Origin: an uncultured Atopobium sp.
Lineage (GTDB): Bacteria; Actinomycetota; Coriobacteriia; Coriobacteriales; Atopobiaceae
Assembly: GCA_916720465.1 (NCBI GenBank)
Contig: CAKARF010000027.1
Coordinates: 1-11,067, forward strand
Length of the DNA stretch: 11,067 nucleotides
Reading direction: 5' to 3'
Shown here: positions 1 to 5,640 of the stretch, one piece after another
How the letters are laid out: each line of letters begins with the position of its first letter
Numbering within the stretch: the first letter of the stretch is position 1
Program-made: the position numbers and the translations under genes
The notes under the pieces: generated by a model
Told to the model about the DNA's origin: nothing
Seen by the model: the letters and a program-made list of their open reading frames with translations, nothing else
Databases searched by the model: none

Positions 1-1
1 T

Positions 2-124
2 TCTACTAATCGTTTTATGTTGCCGATTCCAATGTCTATTGGAAGGGTAAGATTAGCATCGGTCGACGAGGAACTTCTCGCCGAGCATGCCCGCGCTTGG
101 TGTGAGGCTCACGCTTCGCATTAA
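2..124 (+). CDS. C-terminal end of an upstream protein (possibly 3-dehydroquinate synthase)
   Basis: An open frame enters from the left edge and runs for 40 codons to a TAA stop at 122-124; its start lies outside the window. The tail contains RFMLPIPMSIGRVRL followed by SVDEELLAEHARAW. A hydrophobic strand, an IGR-type turn, another strand and a closing acidic helix resemble the C-terminal end of 3-dehydroquinate synthase (AroB). Shikimate genes are, to my recollection, common upstream of pepP/efp in Coriobacteriia. This is a weak resemblance over 40 residues, so the identity is a guess. That it is a real coding tail is supported by the open frame and the absence of another plausible frame. 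No T-rich terminator follows, so it may be co-transcribed with pepP. Confidence 0.5.
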   Translation, partial: STNRFMLPIPMSIGRVRLASVDEELLAEHARAWCEAHASH

Positions 125-135
125 AGCGCCGCATC

Positions 136-180
136 TTGCACCAAGGAACTTCGTTTGCTGAGAGGCTCCACGAGGTGCAA
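136..180 (+). other. Inverted repeat between the upstream gene and pepP
   Basis: TTGCACC (136-142) is perfectly complementary to GGTGCAA (174-180), with a 31-nt loop. No T-run follows, so it is not a convincing terminator. It lies in the leader of pepP, upstream of the ribosome-binding site AGAAGGG (202-208). Its function is unknown and it may be chance. Confidence 0.25.
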
Positions 181-215
181 CTCTTTGTTGTAAACATCTC
201 GAGAAGGGATTTGAA

Positions 216-1340
216 ATGGCAGATTTACAGGCAGCAGCAAAGCGCGTTGCGCGCTTTCGCGAGGTAATGGCTCAGAGGGGTTACGACGCTGTTGTTCTAC
301 GTCACAACCCAGACCTTCGTTGGTTGACTGACGCTGAGCGTGTCTTTGACTTTGAGCAGGCACATACTGCATTTATTACGCAGGATGGGCTCTTCATGCA
401 CACTGACTCTCGTTACTACAACACATTCCTGGAGCGCCTTGGTGCTGATTCTCCATGGAAGTTTGACCAGGAAGTCACTACTCCTACCGAGTGGGTTGCC
501 GCTCATATTGCAGAGGCTCGTGCTCGCGTGGTTGCTATTGAGGACACCGTTGATCTTGCGTTCTTTGATGGTCTTGAGCAGGCATTACGTGATCGTTCTG
601 TTGCTGCTCTACTTCCACGCATGCATGGTGATATTGCTGAGCTGCGTATTGTTAAAGACCCAGCTGAGATTGAGCTTATGAAGCACGCTCAGTCAATTAC
701 TGACAAGGCGTTCCTCCACATCTGCGAGTACATTAAGCCAGGTCTTACTGAGCAGCAGATTCGCGCAGAGCTTGAGAACTACATGCTCTCTAACGGTGCA
801 GATGCCCTGTCCTTTGATTCCATCATTGCTTCTGGTCCTAATGGTGCTAATCCTCACGCACAGCCAGGTGAGCGCGTAGTTCAGACAGGCGACATGATTG
901 TTATGGACTACGGTGCAGGTTACCTGGATTACCACTCAGATATGACCCGTACTGTTGTTGTTGGCGCACCTTCCGAGGAGCAGCAGCACGTCTTTGACGT
1001 TGTCCGCAAGGCAAACGAAACTTGCGCGGCAGCTATTCATGCAGGTGTCACTGGTTCTGATATTCATAACCTTGCAGTTAAGGTTATCTCTGAGGCTGGC
1101 TACGGTGAGTACTTTGGCCATGGCCTTGGCCACGGTGTTGGCGTTGAGATTCACGAGCGTCCATTCTTCAACCCTCGCTGGAACAAGGTTATTGCAGCAG
1201 GTTCAGTTGTTACCGATGAGCCTGGTATTTACCTGCCTGGTAAGTTTGGTATTCGCCTTGAGGACTTTGGCGTTGTTACTGAGGACGGCTACGATGTCTT
1301 TACTCAGTCCACACACGACCTTGTGTCTGTTGGCTGCTAA
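216..1340 (+). CDS. pepP: Xaa-Pro aminopeptidase (M24 family metallopeptidase)
   Basis: A 374-residue cytosolic dimetal peptidase that removes N-terminal residues preceding proline. The N-terminal creatinase-like domain (about 1-145) contains RHNPDLRWLTD and HTDSRYY. The pita-bread catalytic domain (about 150-370) carries the full M24 ligand set in order: D231 (MDYGAG), D242 (HSDMTRT), H306 in the GHGLGHG motif, E335 (TDEPGIY) and E349 (RLEDFG). The accessory histidines H302 and H313 match those of E. coli PepP. The length is typical for the short bacterial PepP/YpdF type. The ATG at 216 is preceded by AGAAGGG with a 7-nt gap, which supports this start. It stands as a single gene or ends a unit from the left, and is closed by the terminator at 1364-1400. 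The symbol is by family; pepQ or ypdF-like substrate preference cannot be excluded. Confidence 0.93.
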   Translation: MADLQAAAKRVARFREVMAQRGYDAVVLRHNPDLRWLTDAERVFDFEQAHTAFITQDGLFMHTDSRYYNTFLERLGADSPWKFDQEVTTPTEWVAAHIAEARARVVAIEDTVDLAFFDGLEQALRDRSVAALLPRMHGDIAELRIVKDPAEIELMKHAQSITDKAFLHICEYIKPGLTEQQIRAELENYMLSNGADALSFDSIIASGPNGANPHAQPGERVVQTGDMIVMDYGAGYLDYHSDMTRTVVVGAPSEEQQHVFDVVRKANETCAAAIHAGVTGSDIHNLAVKVISEAGYGEYFGHGLGHGVGVEIHERPFFNPRWNKVIAAGSVVTDEPGIYLPGKFGIRLEDFGVVTEDGYDVFTQSTHDLVSVGC

Positions 1341-1363
1341 CTAGACTCGATATACAGAATTCT

Positions 1364-1400
1364 TACGGCCAGAAGCTTTAGGTTTCTGGCCGTATTTTTT
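1364..1400 (+). terminator. Intrinsic terminator after pepP
   Basis: A perfect 11-bp stem, TACGGCCAGAA (1364-1374) with TTCTGGCCGTA (1384-1394), encloses a 9-nt loop. It is followed at once by six T residues (1395-1400). This is a textbook rho-independent terminator that separates pepP from the PTS operon. Confidence 0.93.
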
Positions 1401-1413
1401 ACCGTATCTCCTA

Positions 1414-1435
1414 AGGCGAGAAGACCTTCTCGCCT
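1414..1435. repeat. Perfect palindromic hairpin without a T-run
   Basis: AGGCGAGAAG (1414-1423) pairs with CTTCTCGCCT (1426-1435); with steric limits the loop is GACC. The 3' side is AAAAT on the + strand and there is no T-tract on the - strand either, so it is a poor terminator in both directions. Its central 17 bases (1417-1433) recur exactly inside nadK at 8178-8194. It may be a protein-binding site, an mRNA-end stabiliser or a dispersed palindromic repeat. Confidence 0.6.
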
Positions 1436-1450
1436 AAAATTGGCTTATAA

Positions 1451-1479
1451 AACCTAAAAAATCTAAAAAGAGTTAGGTT
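1451..1479. other. Inverted repeat upstream of the PTS promoter
   Basis: AACCTAA (1451-1457) and TTAGGTT (1473-1479) form a perfect 7-bp inverted repeat separated by 15 A-rich bases. It sits just upstream of the candidate -35 at 1484, a typical place for a regulator site. Binding is inferred only from symmetry and position. Confidence 0.35.
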
Positions 1480-1483
1480 AGTG

Positions 1484-1513
1484 AAGACACGCTTCAGATA
1501 TATGTAATAAAAT
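1484..1513 (+). promoter_or_regulatory. Candidate promoter of the mannose-PTS operon
   Basis: AAGACA (1484-1489, four of six matches to TTGACA) and TAAAAT (1508-1513, five of six to TATAAT) are separated by 18 bases. Transcription would start near 1520, giving a leader of about 70 nt before the GTG at 1591. The region is very AT-rich and other hexamer pairs are possible. A promoter is expected here because a strong terminator closes the previous gene. Confidence 0.4.
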
Positions 1514-1531
1514 CAGAAAAGTAAATGTTAT

Positions 1532-1558
1532 TTTCATTGTTATGTTTACAGTTTCATT
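1532..1558. repeat. Direct repeat TTTCATT with 20-bp period
   Basis: TTTCATT occurs at 1532-1538 and again at 1552-1558, exactly 20 bp apart, about two helical turns. The flanks are also similar (TTTCATTGTTATG against TTTCATTTGTTTTATT). The repeats lie between the candidate promoter and the ribosome-binding site of the first PTS gene. They could bind a regulator to the same DNA face, or be chance in T-rich DNA. Confidence 0.35.
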
Positions 1559-1590
1559 TGTTTTATTAGGCGGAGAAGAAGGAGGTAGAA

Positions 1591-2592
1591 GTGGTTAGTA
1601 TCGTTCTAGCCAGCCATGGCAAATTTGCCGAGGGTATTAAAGATTCTGGCAGCATGATTTTTGGACCACAGGAAGGCGTTGTAGCCGTAACGCTTACTCC
1701 TGATATGGGCCCAGATGACCTGCATCAGAAGATTCTCGACGCAATTGCCACGCTTGAAGATCAAGAGCACGTTTTGTTCTTGGTTGACCTATGGGGTGGC
1801 ACCCCCTTTAACCAGATTTCTCGTGTTCTTGAGGAAGAGGGTAAAGAGGATTGGGTTGCCGTTACTGGACTTAACCTCCCAATGCTTATCGCAGCATATG
1901 GTTCTCGCCTTGGCGTAGATACCGCCGCCGAGGTAGCAAAAGAGATTTACTCTGAAGCTCGTATGGGCGTGAAAATTAAGCCAGAAGAGCTTGAGCCACA
2001 AGAGGCTACACCTACTGATGTTCCCGCCGCTCCTGCAGCACCTCAGGGAGCAATTCCTGCAGGCACCGTTATTGGTGACGGCAAGCTTAAGATTGTGCTT
2101 GCACGTATTGATACCCGCCTTCTGCATGGTCAGGTTGCAACTACGTGGACAAAGATGACCAAGCCAGACCGTATTATTGTCTGCTCTGATGGCGTTGCTC
2201 AAGACGAGCTCCGCAAGACTATGATTGTTCAGGCAGCTCCTCCAGGAGTACACGTCCACGTTGTTCCTATTAAGAAGATTATTGAGATTGCTCACGACAC
2301 TCGTTTTGGCAATACCAAGGCAATGCTTCTGTTTGAGACTCCTCAAGATATGCTTCGCGCTATTGAGGGTGGCGTAGAGATCAAGGAAGCAAACCTTGGA
2401 TCTATGGCTCACTCTGTTGGCAAAGTTGTTGTTACCAGCGCAGTTGCTATGGACGAGGACGACGTAAAGACCCTTGAGGCTATTCGCGAGTGTGGTACAA
2501 AGTTTGATGTTCGTAAGGTTCCTGCAGACAGCGCAGAAAACTTTGATGCAATGCTTAAAAAAGCTAAGTCCGAACTTGCTAATCGTAAGTAA
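1591..2592 (+). CDS. manX: Mannose-family PTS permease, fused IIA-IIB subunit
   Basis: A 333-residue cytoplasmic phosphotransfer protein that passes phosphate from HPr to the incoming sugar at the IIC-IID pore. The IIA domain (1-130) opens with IVLASHGKFAEG, placing the phosphorylated histidine at H9, and carries the DLWGGTPFN motif with conserved D66. A linker rich in Ala, Pro and Glu (131-160) leads to the IIB domain (165-333), whose LARIDTRLLHGQVATTW motif gives phospho-H179. The length and domain order match ManX/ManL IIAB fusions. The GTG start at 1591 is fixed by AAGGAGGT (1579-1586) four bases upstream, a near-ideal Shine-Dalgarno. The IIC gene follows after 16 nt. Sugar specificity cannot be read from sequence; mannose, glucose or a broad hexose range are all possible. 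ManL is the alternative symbol. Confidence 0.95.
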   Translation: MVSIVLASHGKFAEGIKDSGSMIFGPQEGVVAVTLTPDMGPDDLHQKILDAIATLEDQEHVLFLVDLWGGTPFNQISRVLEEEGKEDWVAVTGLNLPMLIAAYGSRLGVDTAAEVAKEIYSEARMGVKIKPEELEPQEATPTDVPAAPAAPQGAIPAGTVIGDGKLKIVLARIDTRLLHGQVATTWTKMTKPDRIIVCSDGVAQDELRKTMIVQAAPPGVHVHVVPIKKIIEIAHDTRFGNTKAMLLFETPQDMLRAIEGGVEIKEANLGSMAHSVGKVVVTSAVAMDEDDVKTLEAIRECGTKFDVRKVPADSAENFDAMLKKAKSELANRK

Positions 2593-2594
2593 CT

Positions 2595-2608
2595 AGAAGG
2601 AGGTAGAA
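2595..2608 (+). promoter_or_regulatory. Strong ribosome-binding site, identical to that of the IIAB gene
   Basis: The 14 bases directly before the IIC start codon (AGAAGGAGGTAGAA) are identical to the 14 bases directly before the IIAB start codon (1577-1590). Both hold AAGGAGGT four bases before the start codon. This predicts equally strong, independent initiation of both PTS subunits. Confidence 0.8.
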
Positions 2609-3424
2609 ATGACGCCCATCACTATATTGCTCGTTGTAATCGTTGCTCTTCTCGCTGGCATGGAAGGTGTCCTTGACCAGTGGGAGTTCCACCAGCCCCT
2701 GGTTGCTTGCTCACTGATTGGCCTGGTAACAGGCCACCCTGCTGAGGGAATTATCCTCGGTGGTTCGCTTCAGATGATTGCTCTTGGTTGGGCAAACATT
2801 GGCGCTGCAATTGCTCCAGACGCTGCTCTGGCATCTGTTGCATCCGCAATTATCATGGTTTTGGCACTTAACGGTGGAGATACTGACACCACCGCTGCTA
2901 TTAACACTTCTATTGCACTTGCAATTCCTCTGTCCGTAGCAGGCCTGTTCCTTACCATGATTGCTCGTACTATTGCAACTGGTATTGTTCACGCAATGGA
3001 TGCAGCTGCCGAGAAGGGCGATTTTGCTGCAATTGAGTGTTGGCAGGTTGTAGCTATCTTCCTGCAGGGCGCACGTATTGCTGTTCCTGCAGCTGCTCTT
3101 TGCTTTGTTGACCCAGCTATTGTCACCGATGCTCTGAACGCAATGCCTAAGTGGCTCACTGGTGGTATGGCAGTTGGCGGCGGTATGGTTGCTGCTGTTG
3201 GTTATGCAATGGTCATCAACATGATGGCTACTCGTGAGGTTTGGCCATTCTTTGCACTTGGCTTTGTCTTTGCAGCTATCAACCAGCTCACCCTTATTGC
3301 TCTTGGCGTTATCGGCGTCTGCCTTGCTATTCTCTACATTGGTCTTAAAGACCTTGCTAAGCAGGGTGGCGGTGCAGGCGGTGGATCGGGCGATCCACTC
3401 GGCGACATTATTGACAACTACTAA
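2609..3424 (+). CDS. manY: Mannose-family PTS permease, IIC membrane subunit
   Basis: A 271-residue polytopic inner-membrane protein that, with IID, forms the sugar channel. It shows the conserved N-terminal features of the family: a first hydrophobic segment (about 4-20), GVLDQWEFHQPLVACSLIG (20-38) and the GGSLQMIALGWANIGAAIAPD region (51-71). Further membrane segments lie near 72-88, 98-128, 141-165, 182-205 and 211-247. The C-terminus ends in a Gly-rich flexible tail (GGGAGGGSGDPLGDI, 253-267), an unusual but harmless-looking extension. The start is set by AAGGAGGT four bases upstream. It lies 16 nt after the IIAB stop and 21 nt before the IID start, so the three subunits form one operon. 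ManM is the alternative symbol. Confidence 0.94.
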   Translation: MTPITILLVVIVALLAGMEGVLDQWEFHQPLVACSLIGLVTGHPAEGIILGGSLQMIALGWANIGAAIAPDAALASVASAIIMVLALNGGDTDTTAAINTSIALAIPLSVAGLFLTMIARTIATGIVHAMDAAAEKGDFAAIECWQVVAIFLQGARIAVPAAALCFVDPAIVTDALNAMPKWLTGGMAVGGGMVAAVGYAMVINMMATREVWPFFALGFVFAAINQLTLIALGVIGVCLAILYIGLKDLAKQGGGAGGGSGDPLGDIIDNY

Positions 3425-3445
3425 TTCTGAAGGAGCGTGAAACTA

Positions 3446-4363
3446 ATGGAGAATAAGATTCAGCTTTCTAAGAAAGACCGCATGTCTGTTGCTCTTCGTC
3501 ATCAGTTCCTTCAGGGTTCTTGGAACTACGAGCGTATGCAGAATGGTGGTTGGGCATTCTCAATGATTCCAGCCATCAAAAAGCTTTATCCAAACAAAGA
3601 AGATCAGGTAGCAGCTCTTAAGCGCCACCTTGAGTTCTACAATACTCACCCTTACGTTTCTGCACCAGTTATGGGTGTTACCCTTGCACTGGAAGAGGGA
3701 CGTGCTAACGGTGAGCCTATTGACGACGTTGCAATTCAGGGCGTCAAGGTAGGTATGATGGGCCCTCTGGCCGGTGTTGGTGACCCAGTCTTCTGGTTTA
3801 CCGTCCGTCCAATTCTTGGAGCACTTGGTGCATCTATCGCTCTTGGTGGCTCTGCACTTGGCCCCATTCTCTTCTTTGTTTTGTGGAACGTTATCCGCCT
3901 TATCTTCCTGTGGTACACCCAGGAGTTTGGCTACAAGGCAGGCGCTTCAATTTCTTCTGATCTTTCTGGCGGCATGCTAGGCAAGATTACTGAGGGTGCT
4001 TCTATTCTTGGTATGTTTATCATTGGCGCCCTGGTACAGCGTTGGGTTTCTATTTCATTTACCCCAGTTGTCTCTACCATTCCTCAGCAGGCAGGCGCCT
4101 ACATTGACTGGACAACCCTTCCTTCAGGAGTAGATGGAATCTATCAAGCATTGAAGCTTTACGCTGCTCTTGGACCAAACGGTCTTGATCCAGTGAAGGT
4201 AACTACACTGCAGTCCAATCTTGACTCACTCATTCCTGGTCTGGCTGCTGTTGGTCTGACACTGCTCTGCTGCTCACTGCTTAAGAAGAAGGTCTCTCCA
4301 ATTGCTATCATCCTGGCTCTCTTTGCCGTTGGTATTATTGGTCGACTTCTTGGCTTTATGTAA
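3446..4363 (+). CDS. manZ: Mannose-family PTS permease, IID membrane subunit
   Basis: A 305-residue partner of IIC, specific to the mannose PTS class. The long cytoplasmic N-terminal part carries QGSWNYERMQNGGWAFSMIP (23-42). The family signature GPLAGVGDPVFWFTVRPIL lies at 106-124. Hydrophobic segments follow near 122-157, 186-200 and 262-278, and at the C-terminal 284-304. I chose the ATG at 3446. AAGGAG (3430-3435) lies 10 nt upstream of it, whereas the in-frame GTG at 3437 almost touches that SD and would add only three residues (MKL). It closes the PTS operon and ends in TAA immediately followed by TGA. ManN is the alternative symbol. Confidence 0.94.
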   Translation: MENKIQLSKKDRMSVALRHQFLQGSWNYERMQNGGWAFSMIPAIKKLYPNKEDQVAALKRHLEFYNTHPYVSAPVMGVTLALEEGRANGEPIDDVAIQGVKVGMMGPLAGVGDPVFWFTVRPILGALGASIALGGSALGPILFFVLWNVIRLIFLWYTQEFGYKAGASISSDLSGGMLGKITEGASILGMFIIGALVQRWVSISFTPVVSTIPQQAGAYIDWTTLPSGVDGIYQALKLYAALGPNGLDPVKVTTLQSNLDSLIPGLAAVGLTLLCCSLLKKKVSPIAIILALFAVGIIGRLLGFM

Positions 4364-4370
4364 TGAGTAG

Positions 4371-4388
4371 GAGTACGCATTAGTACTC
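4371..4388. other. Perfect dyad GAGTAC-N6-GTACTC
   Basis: GAGTAC (4371-4376) and GTACTC (4383-4388) are perfect complements with a 6-bp spacer. The dyad sits three bases upstream of the candidate -35 of the manO promoter, centred about 48 bp before the expected transcription start. It may be an operator or activator site, or a small mRNA hairpin after the PTS operon. No regulator is known from the window. Confidence 0.45.
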
Positions 4389-4391
4389 AAC

Positions 4392-4421
4392 TTCGCACGA
4401 ATATGGGTCGCGCTCTATAAT
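4392..4421 (+). promoter_or_regulatory. Candidate promoter of manO inside the PTS terminator
   Basis: A perfect -10 box TATAAT (4416-4421) has TTCGCA (4392-4397, four of six to TTGACA) 18 bp upstream. The expected start near 4428 lies in the 3' arm of the terminator hairpin. The new transcript would therefore lack the 5' arm and escape termination. It would have a leader of about 23 nt containing AAAGGA before manO. Confidence 0.5.
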
Positions 4422-4439
4422 GGGTGCGACCCATTTTTT
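4403..4439 (+). terminator. Intrinsic terminator after the PTS operon
   Basis: ATGGGTCGC (4403-4411) pairs perfectly with GCGACCCAT (4426-4434). The stem extends inward through G-U, C-G, U-G and C-G pairs, leaving a hexaloop that is exactly TATAAT (4416-4421). Six T residues (4434-4439) follow. It ends manX-manY-manZ transcription before manO, perhaps partially. Confidence 0.88.
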
Positions 4440-4450
4440 GAAAGGATTGT

Positions 4451-4858
4451 ATGGCTCAGTCTCAAAACAGCACAGTCGATTTCACCGCAAAGGCAACGTC
4501 ATTTCATGGGCTAGCTACGTATGGCGATATCCTTATTGGCAATAAGGCCTTTGAGTTTTACAACCAGAATAATCCTGAAGATTACATTCAAATTCCTTGG
4601 GACCAGATAGATCATGTGGCCGCCTCAGTTATGGGACGTACCAAAAGCATTTCTCGCTTTGCTATTTTTACTAAAAGCAATGGTAACTACTCGTTTTCTA
4701 CGCGAGACAACAAGGCAACGCTTAGGGCAATTCGTGCCTATATAGGGGGGGAGAAACTCGTGCGTTCTCCAAACTTCTGGTTTGTCTTTAAGCACGGACT
4801 TATGGCAATCCCTCAGCTTCCTCGCCTTATTAAAGAGAGTTTTATTAAAAAGAAGTAA
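4451..4858 (+). CDS. manO: ManO, DUF956 family protein of mannose-PTS operons
   Basis: A 135-residue cytoplasmic protein. The pattern of an early GLATYGDILIGNKAFEFYN stretch, then YIQIPWDQIDHVAASV, a RFAIFTKSNGNYSFSTRD segment and a basic C-terminal end (KESFIKKK) matches my recollection of ManO/DUF956. These proteins are encoded after manLMN in lactic acid bacteria and relatives. The sequence suggests a PH-like beta fold; no enzyme motif or membrane segment is seen. Its biochemical role is not established, and a regulatory or PTS-modulating role is inferred only from its constant linkage. AAAGGA (4441-4446) precedes the ATG by four bases. Unlike a simple fourth cistron, it is separated from IID by a terminator and has a promoter candidate of its own. 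Confidence 0.85.
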   Translation: MAQSQNSTVDFTAKATSFHGLATYGDILIGNKAFEFYNQNNPEDYIQIPWDQIDHVAASVMGRTKSISRFAIFTKSNGNYSFSTRDNKATLRAIRAYIGGEKLVRSPNFWFVFKHGLMAIPQLPRLIKESFIKKK

Positions 4859-4906
4859 GCAAATTTTGCATTTTCACAAGAGCCGCCAGCAAGGAAGGCG
4901 TGAAAC

Positions 4907-4915
4907 TGATAAAAT
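4907..4915 (+). promoter_or_regulatory. Candidate extended -10 promoter for efp
   Basis: TG-A-TAAAAT (4907-4915) fits an extended -10 element TGN-TATAAT with one mismatch. No good -35 lies upstream, as is common for extended -10 promoters. A start near 4922 would give a leader of about 70 nt before efp. A weaker alternative is TTGAAA at 4945-4950, but no convincing -10 lies at normal spacing from it. Confidence 0.35.
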
Positions 4916-4928
4916 CCAACATGCATAT

Positions 4929-4970
4929 ACGTGTCGCGGGTAGTTTGAAAATTCACGTTCTTCTCGCGAC
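4929..4970 (+). other. Paired segments in the efp leader
   Basis: GTCGCG (4933-4938) is complementary to CGCGAC (4965-4970), and ACGTG (4929-4933) is complementary to CACGT (4954-4958). The two pairings interleave, so they are alternative stems or a pseudoknot-like fold, with one shared base. They lie between the candidate promoter and the weak SD of efp. The arms are short and could be chance. Confidence 0.25.
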
Positions 4971-4994
4971 TTTATCGAGTGAAAAGAGTTAGAC

Positions 4995-5558
4995 GTGGCA
5001 ACTATCAGCACCGCAGATTTTAAGAACGGCCTTGGCCTTAAGATTAACGATAAGTACTACACCATCGTTGAGTTCCAGCACGTAAAGCCAGGTAAGGGCG
5101 GCGCTTTTGTCCGCTATAAGATTCGTGACCTTCGTTCTGGCCGCGTTATTGATCAAACCTGCAACGCTGGTACCAAGTTTGAGAACGTTCTTCTGCTCAC
5201 CAAAGAGATGCAGTACCTCTACAACGACGGTGAGTCCTTCTACTTCATGGACAACGAGACTTACGATCAGGTAGCTGTCCCTGCTGATTTCATTGGCGAG
5301 AAAAGCGTCTGGTTCAAGGAGAACGATAACGCACAGCTTCTCTATGCAGACACTGAGCTTCTTGGTGTTGAGCCTCCAATGTTCATTGAGGCAGAGATCA
5401 CTGAGACTGACCCAGGCTTCAAGGGTGACACCGTTCAGGGCGGCACCAAGCTAGCAACTATTGAGACTGGCGCCACGCTTCAGGTTCCAATGTATCTGAA
5501 CCAGGGTGAGCGCATTAAGGTTGACACTCGCGACGGCAAGTTTGTTTCTCGCGTTTAA
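4995..5558 (+). CDS. efp: Translation elongation factor P
   Basis: A 187-residue, three-domain factor that binds ribosomes stalled on consecutive prolines and promotes peptide bond formation. The N-terminal KOW-like domain (1-64) carries the tip loop HVKPGKGGAFVRYKIRD (29-45). Its tip residue is K34, so this is the lysine-type EF-P, as in E. coli and Bacillus, not the arginine type. The two OB-like domains follow (about 66-128 and 129-187), with the family signatures GEKSVWFKEND and a C-terminal GATLQVPMYLNQGERIKVDTR. The length is full. The GTG start at 4995 gives the standard MATIST N-terminus; upstream GAAAAGAG is only a modest SD. No lysine-modifying gene (epmA/epmB or ymfI type) is present in the window. 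Confidence 0.97.
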   Translation: MATISTADFKNGLGLKINDKYYTIVEFQHVKPGKGGAFVRYKIRDLRSGRVIDQTCNAGTKFENVLLLTKEMQYLYNDGESFYFMDNETYDQVAVPADFIGEKSVWFKENDNAQLLYADTELLGVEPPMFIEAEITETDPGFKGDTVQGGTKLATIETGATLQVPMYLNQGERIKVDTRDGKFVSRV

Positions 5559-5568
5559 CGCATATGCT

Positions 5569-5588
5569 TTGGGTGCATAAGCGCCCAA
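5569..5588 (+). other. Hairpin after efp without T-run
   Basis: TTGGGTGC (5569-5576) pairs with GCGCCCAA (5581-5588) around an ATAA tetraloop, eight pairs with one G-U. CAGG follows rather than a T-run, so it is not a standard terminator. It may protect the 3' end of the efp mRNA, ahead of the terminator at 5610-5629. Confidence 0.5.
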
Positions 5589-5609
5589 CAGGTATTGAGT
5601 AATTATTTC

Positions 5610-5629
5610 AAAGACAGTTTGTCTTTTTT
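5610..5629 (+). terminator. Short intrinsic terminator between efp and asp23
   Basis: AAAGACA (5610-5616) pairs perfectly with TGTCTTT (5620-5626) around a GTT loop. A run of six T residues (5624-5629) overlaps and extends the 3' arm. The SD-like AGGGGGT (5630-5636) of asp23 starts directly after it. The stem is AT-rich and short, so termination may be partial and could set the ratio between efp and the downstream genes. Confidence 0.6.
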
Positions 5630-5640
5630 AGGGGGTAGAC

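Noticed and set aside
1118..1136. Palindrome-rich stretch GGCCATGGCC...GGCCA in pepP
   Set aside because: It encodes the invariant GHGLGHG active-site motif, so the symmetry follows from the protein sequence.
1414..1435. Second terminator after pepP
   Set aside because: The hairpin is perfect but has no T-run on either strand; the true terminator is at 1364-1400. It is kept as a palindromic repeat.
1789..2412. 207-residue open frame on the - strand inside the IIAB gene, and similar - strand frames inside pepP, IIC, recN and pyrG
   Set aside because: They lie wholly within strongly conserved + strand genes, have no recognisable domain, are rich in Cys, Asn and Ser typical of antisense reading of this codon usage, and lack sensible ribosome-binding context.
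3370..3402. Gly-rich repeat and GATC-containing palindrome GGATCGGGCGATCC near the end of the IIC gene
   Set aside because: It is the low-complexity Gly-rich cytoplasmic tail of the protein; no evidence for a separate element.
3437..3445. Upstream GTG start adding MKL to the IID protein
   Set aside because: The GTG almost touches the AAGGAG Shine-Dalgarno (one-base gap), whereas the ATG at 3446 has a 10-base gap and gives a normal family N-terminus.
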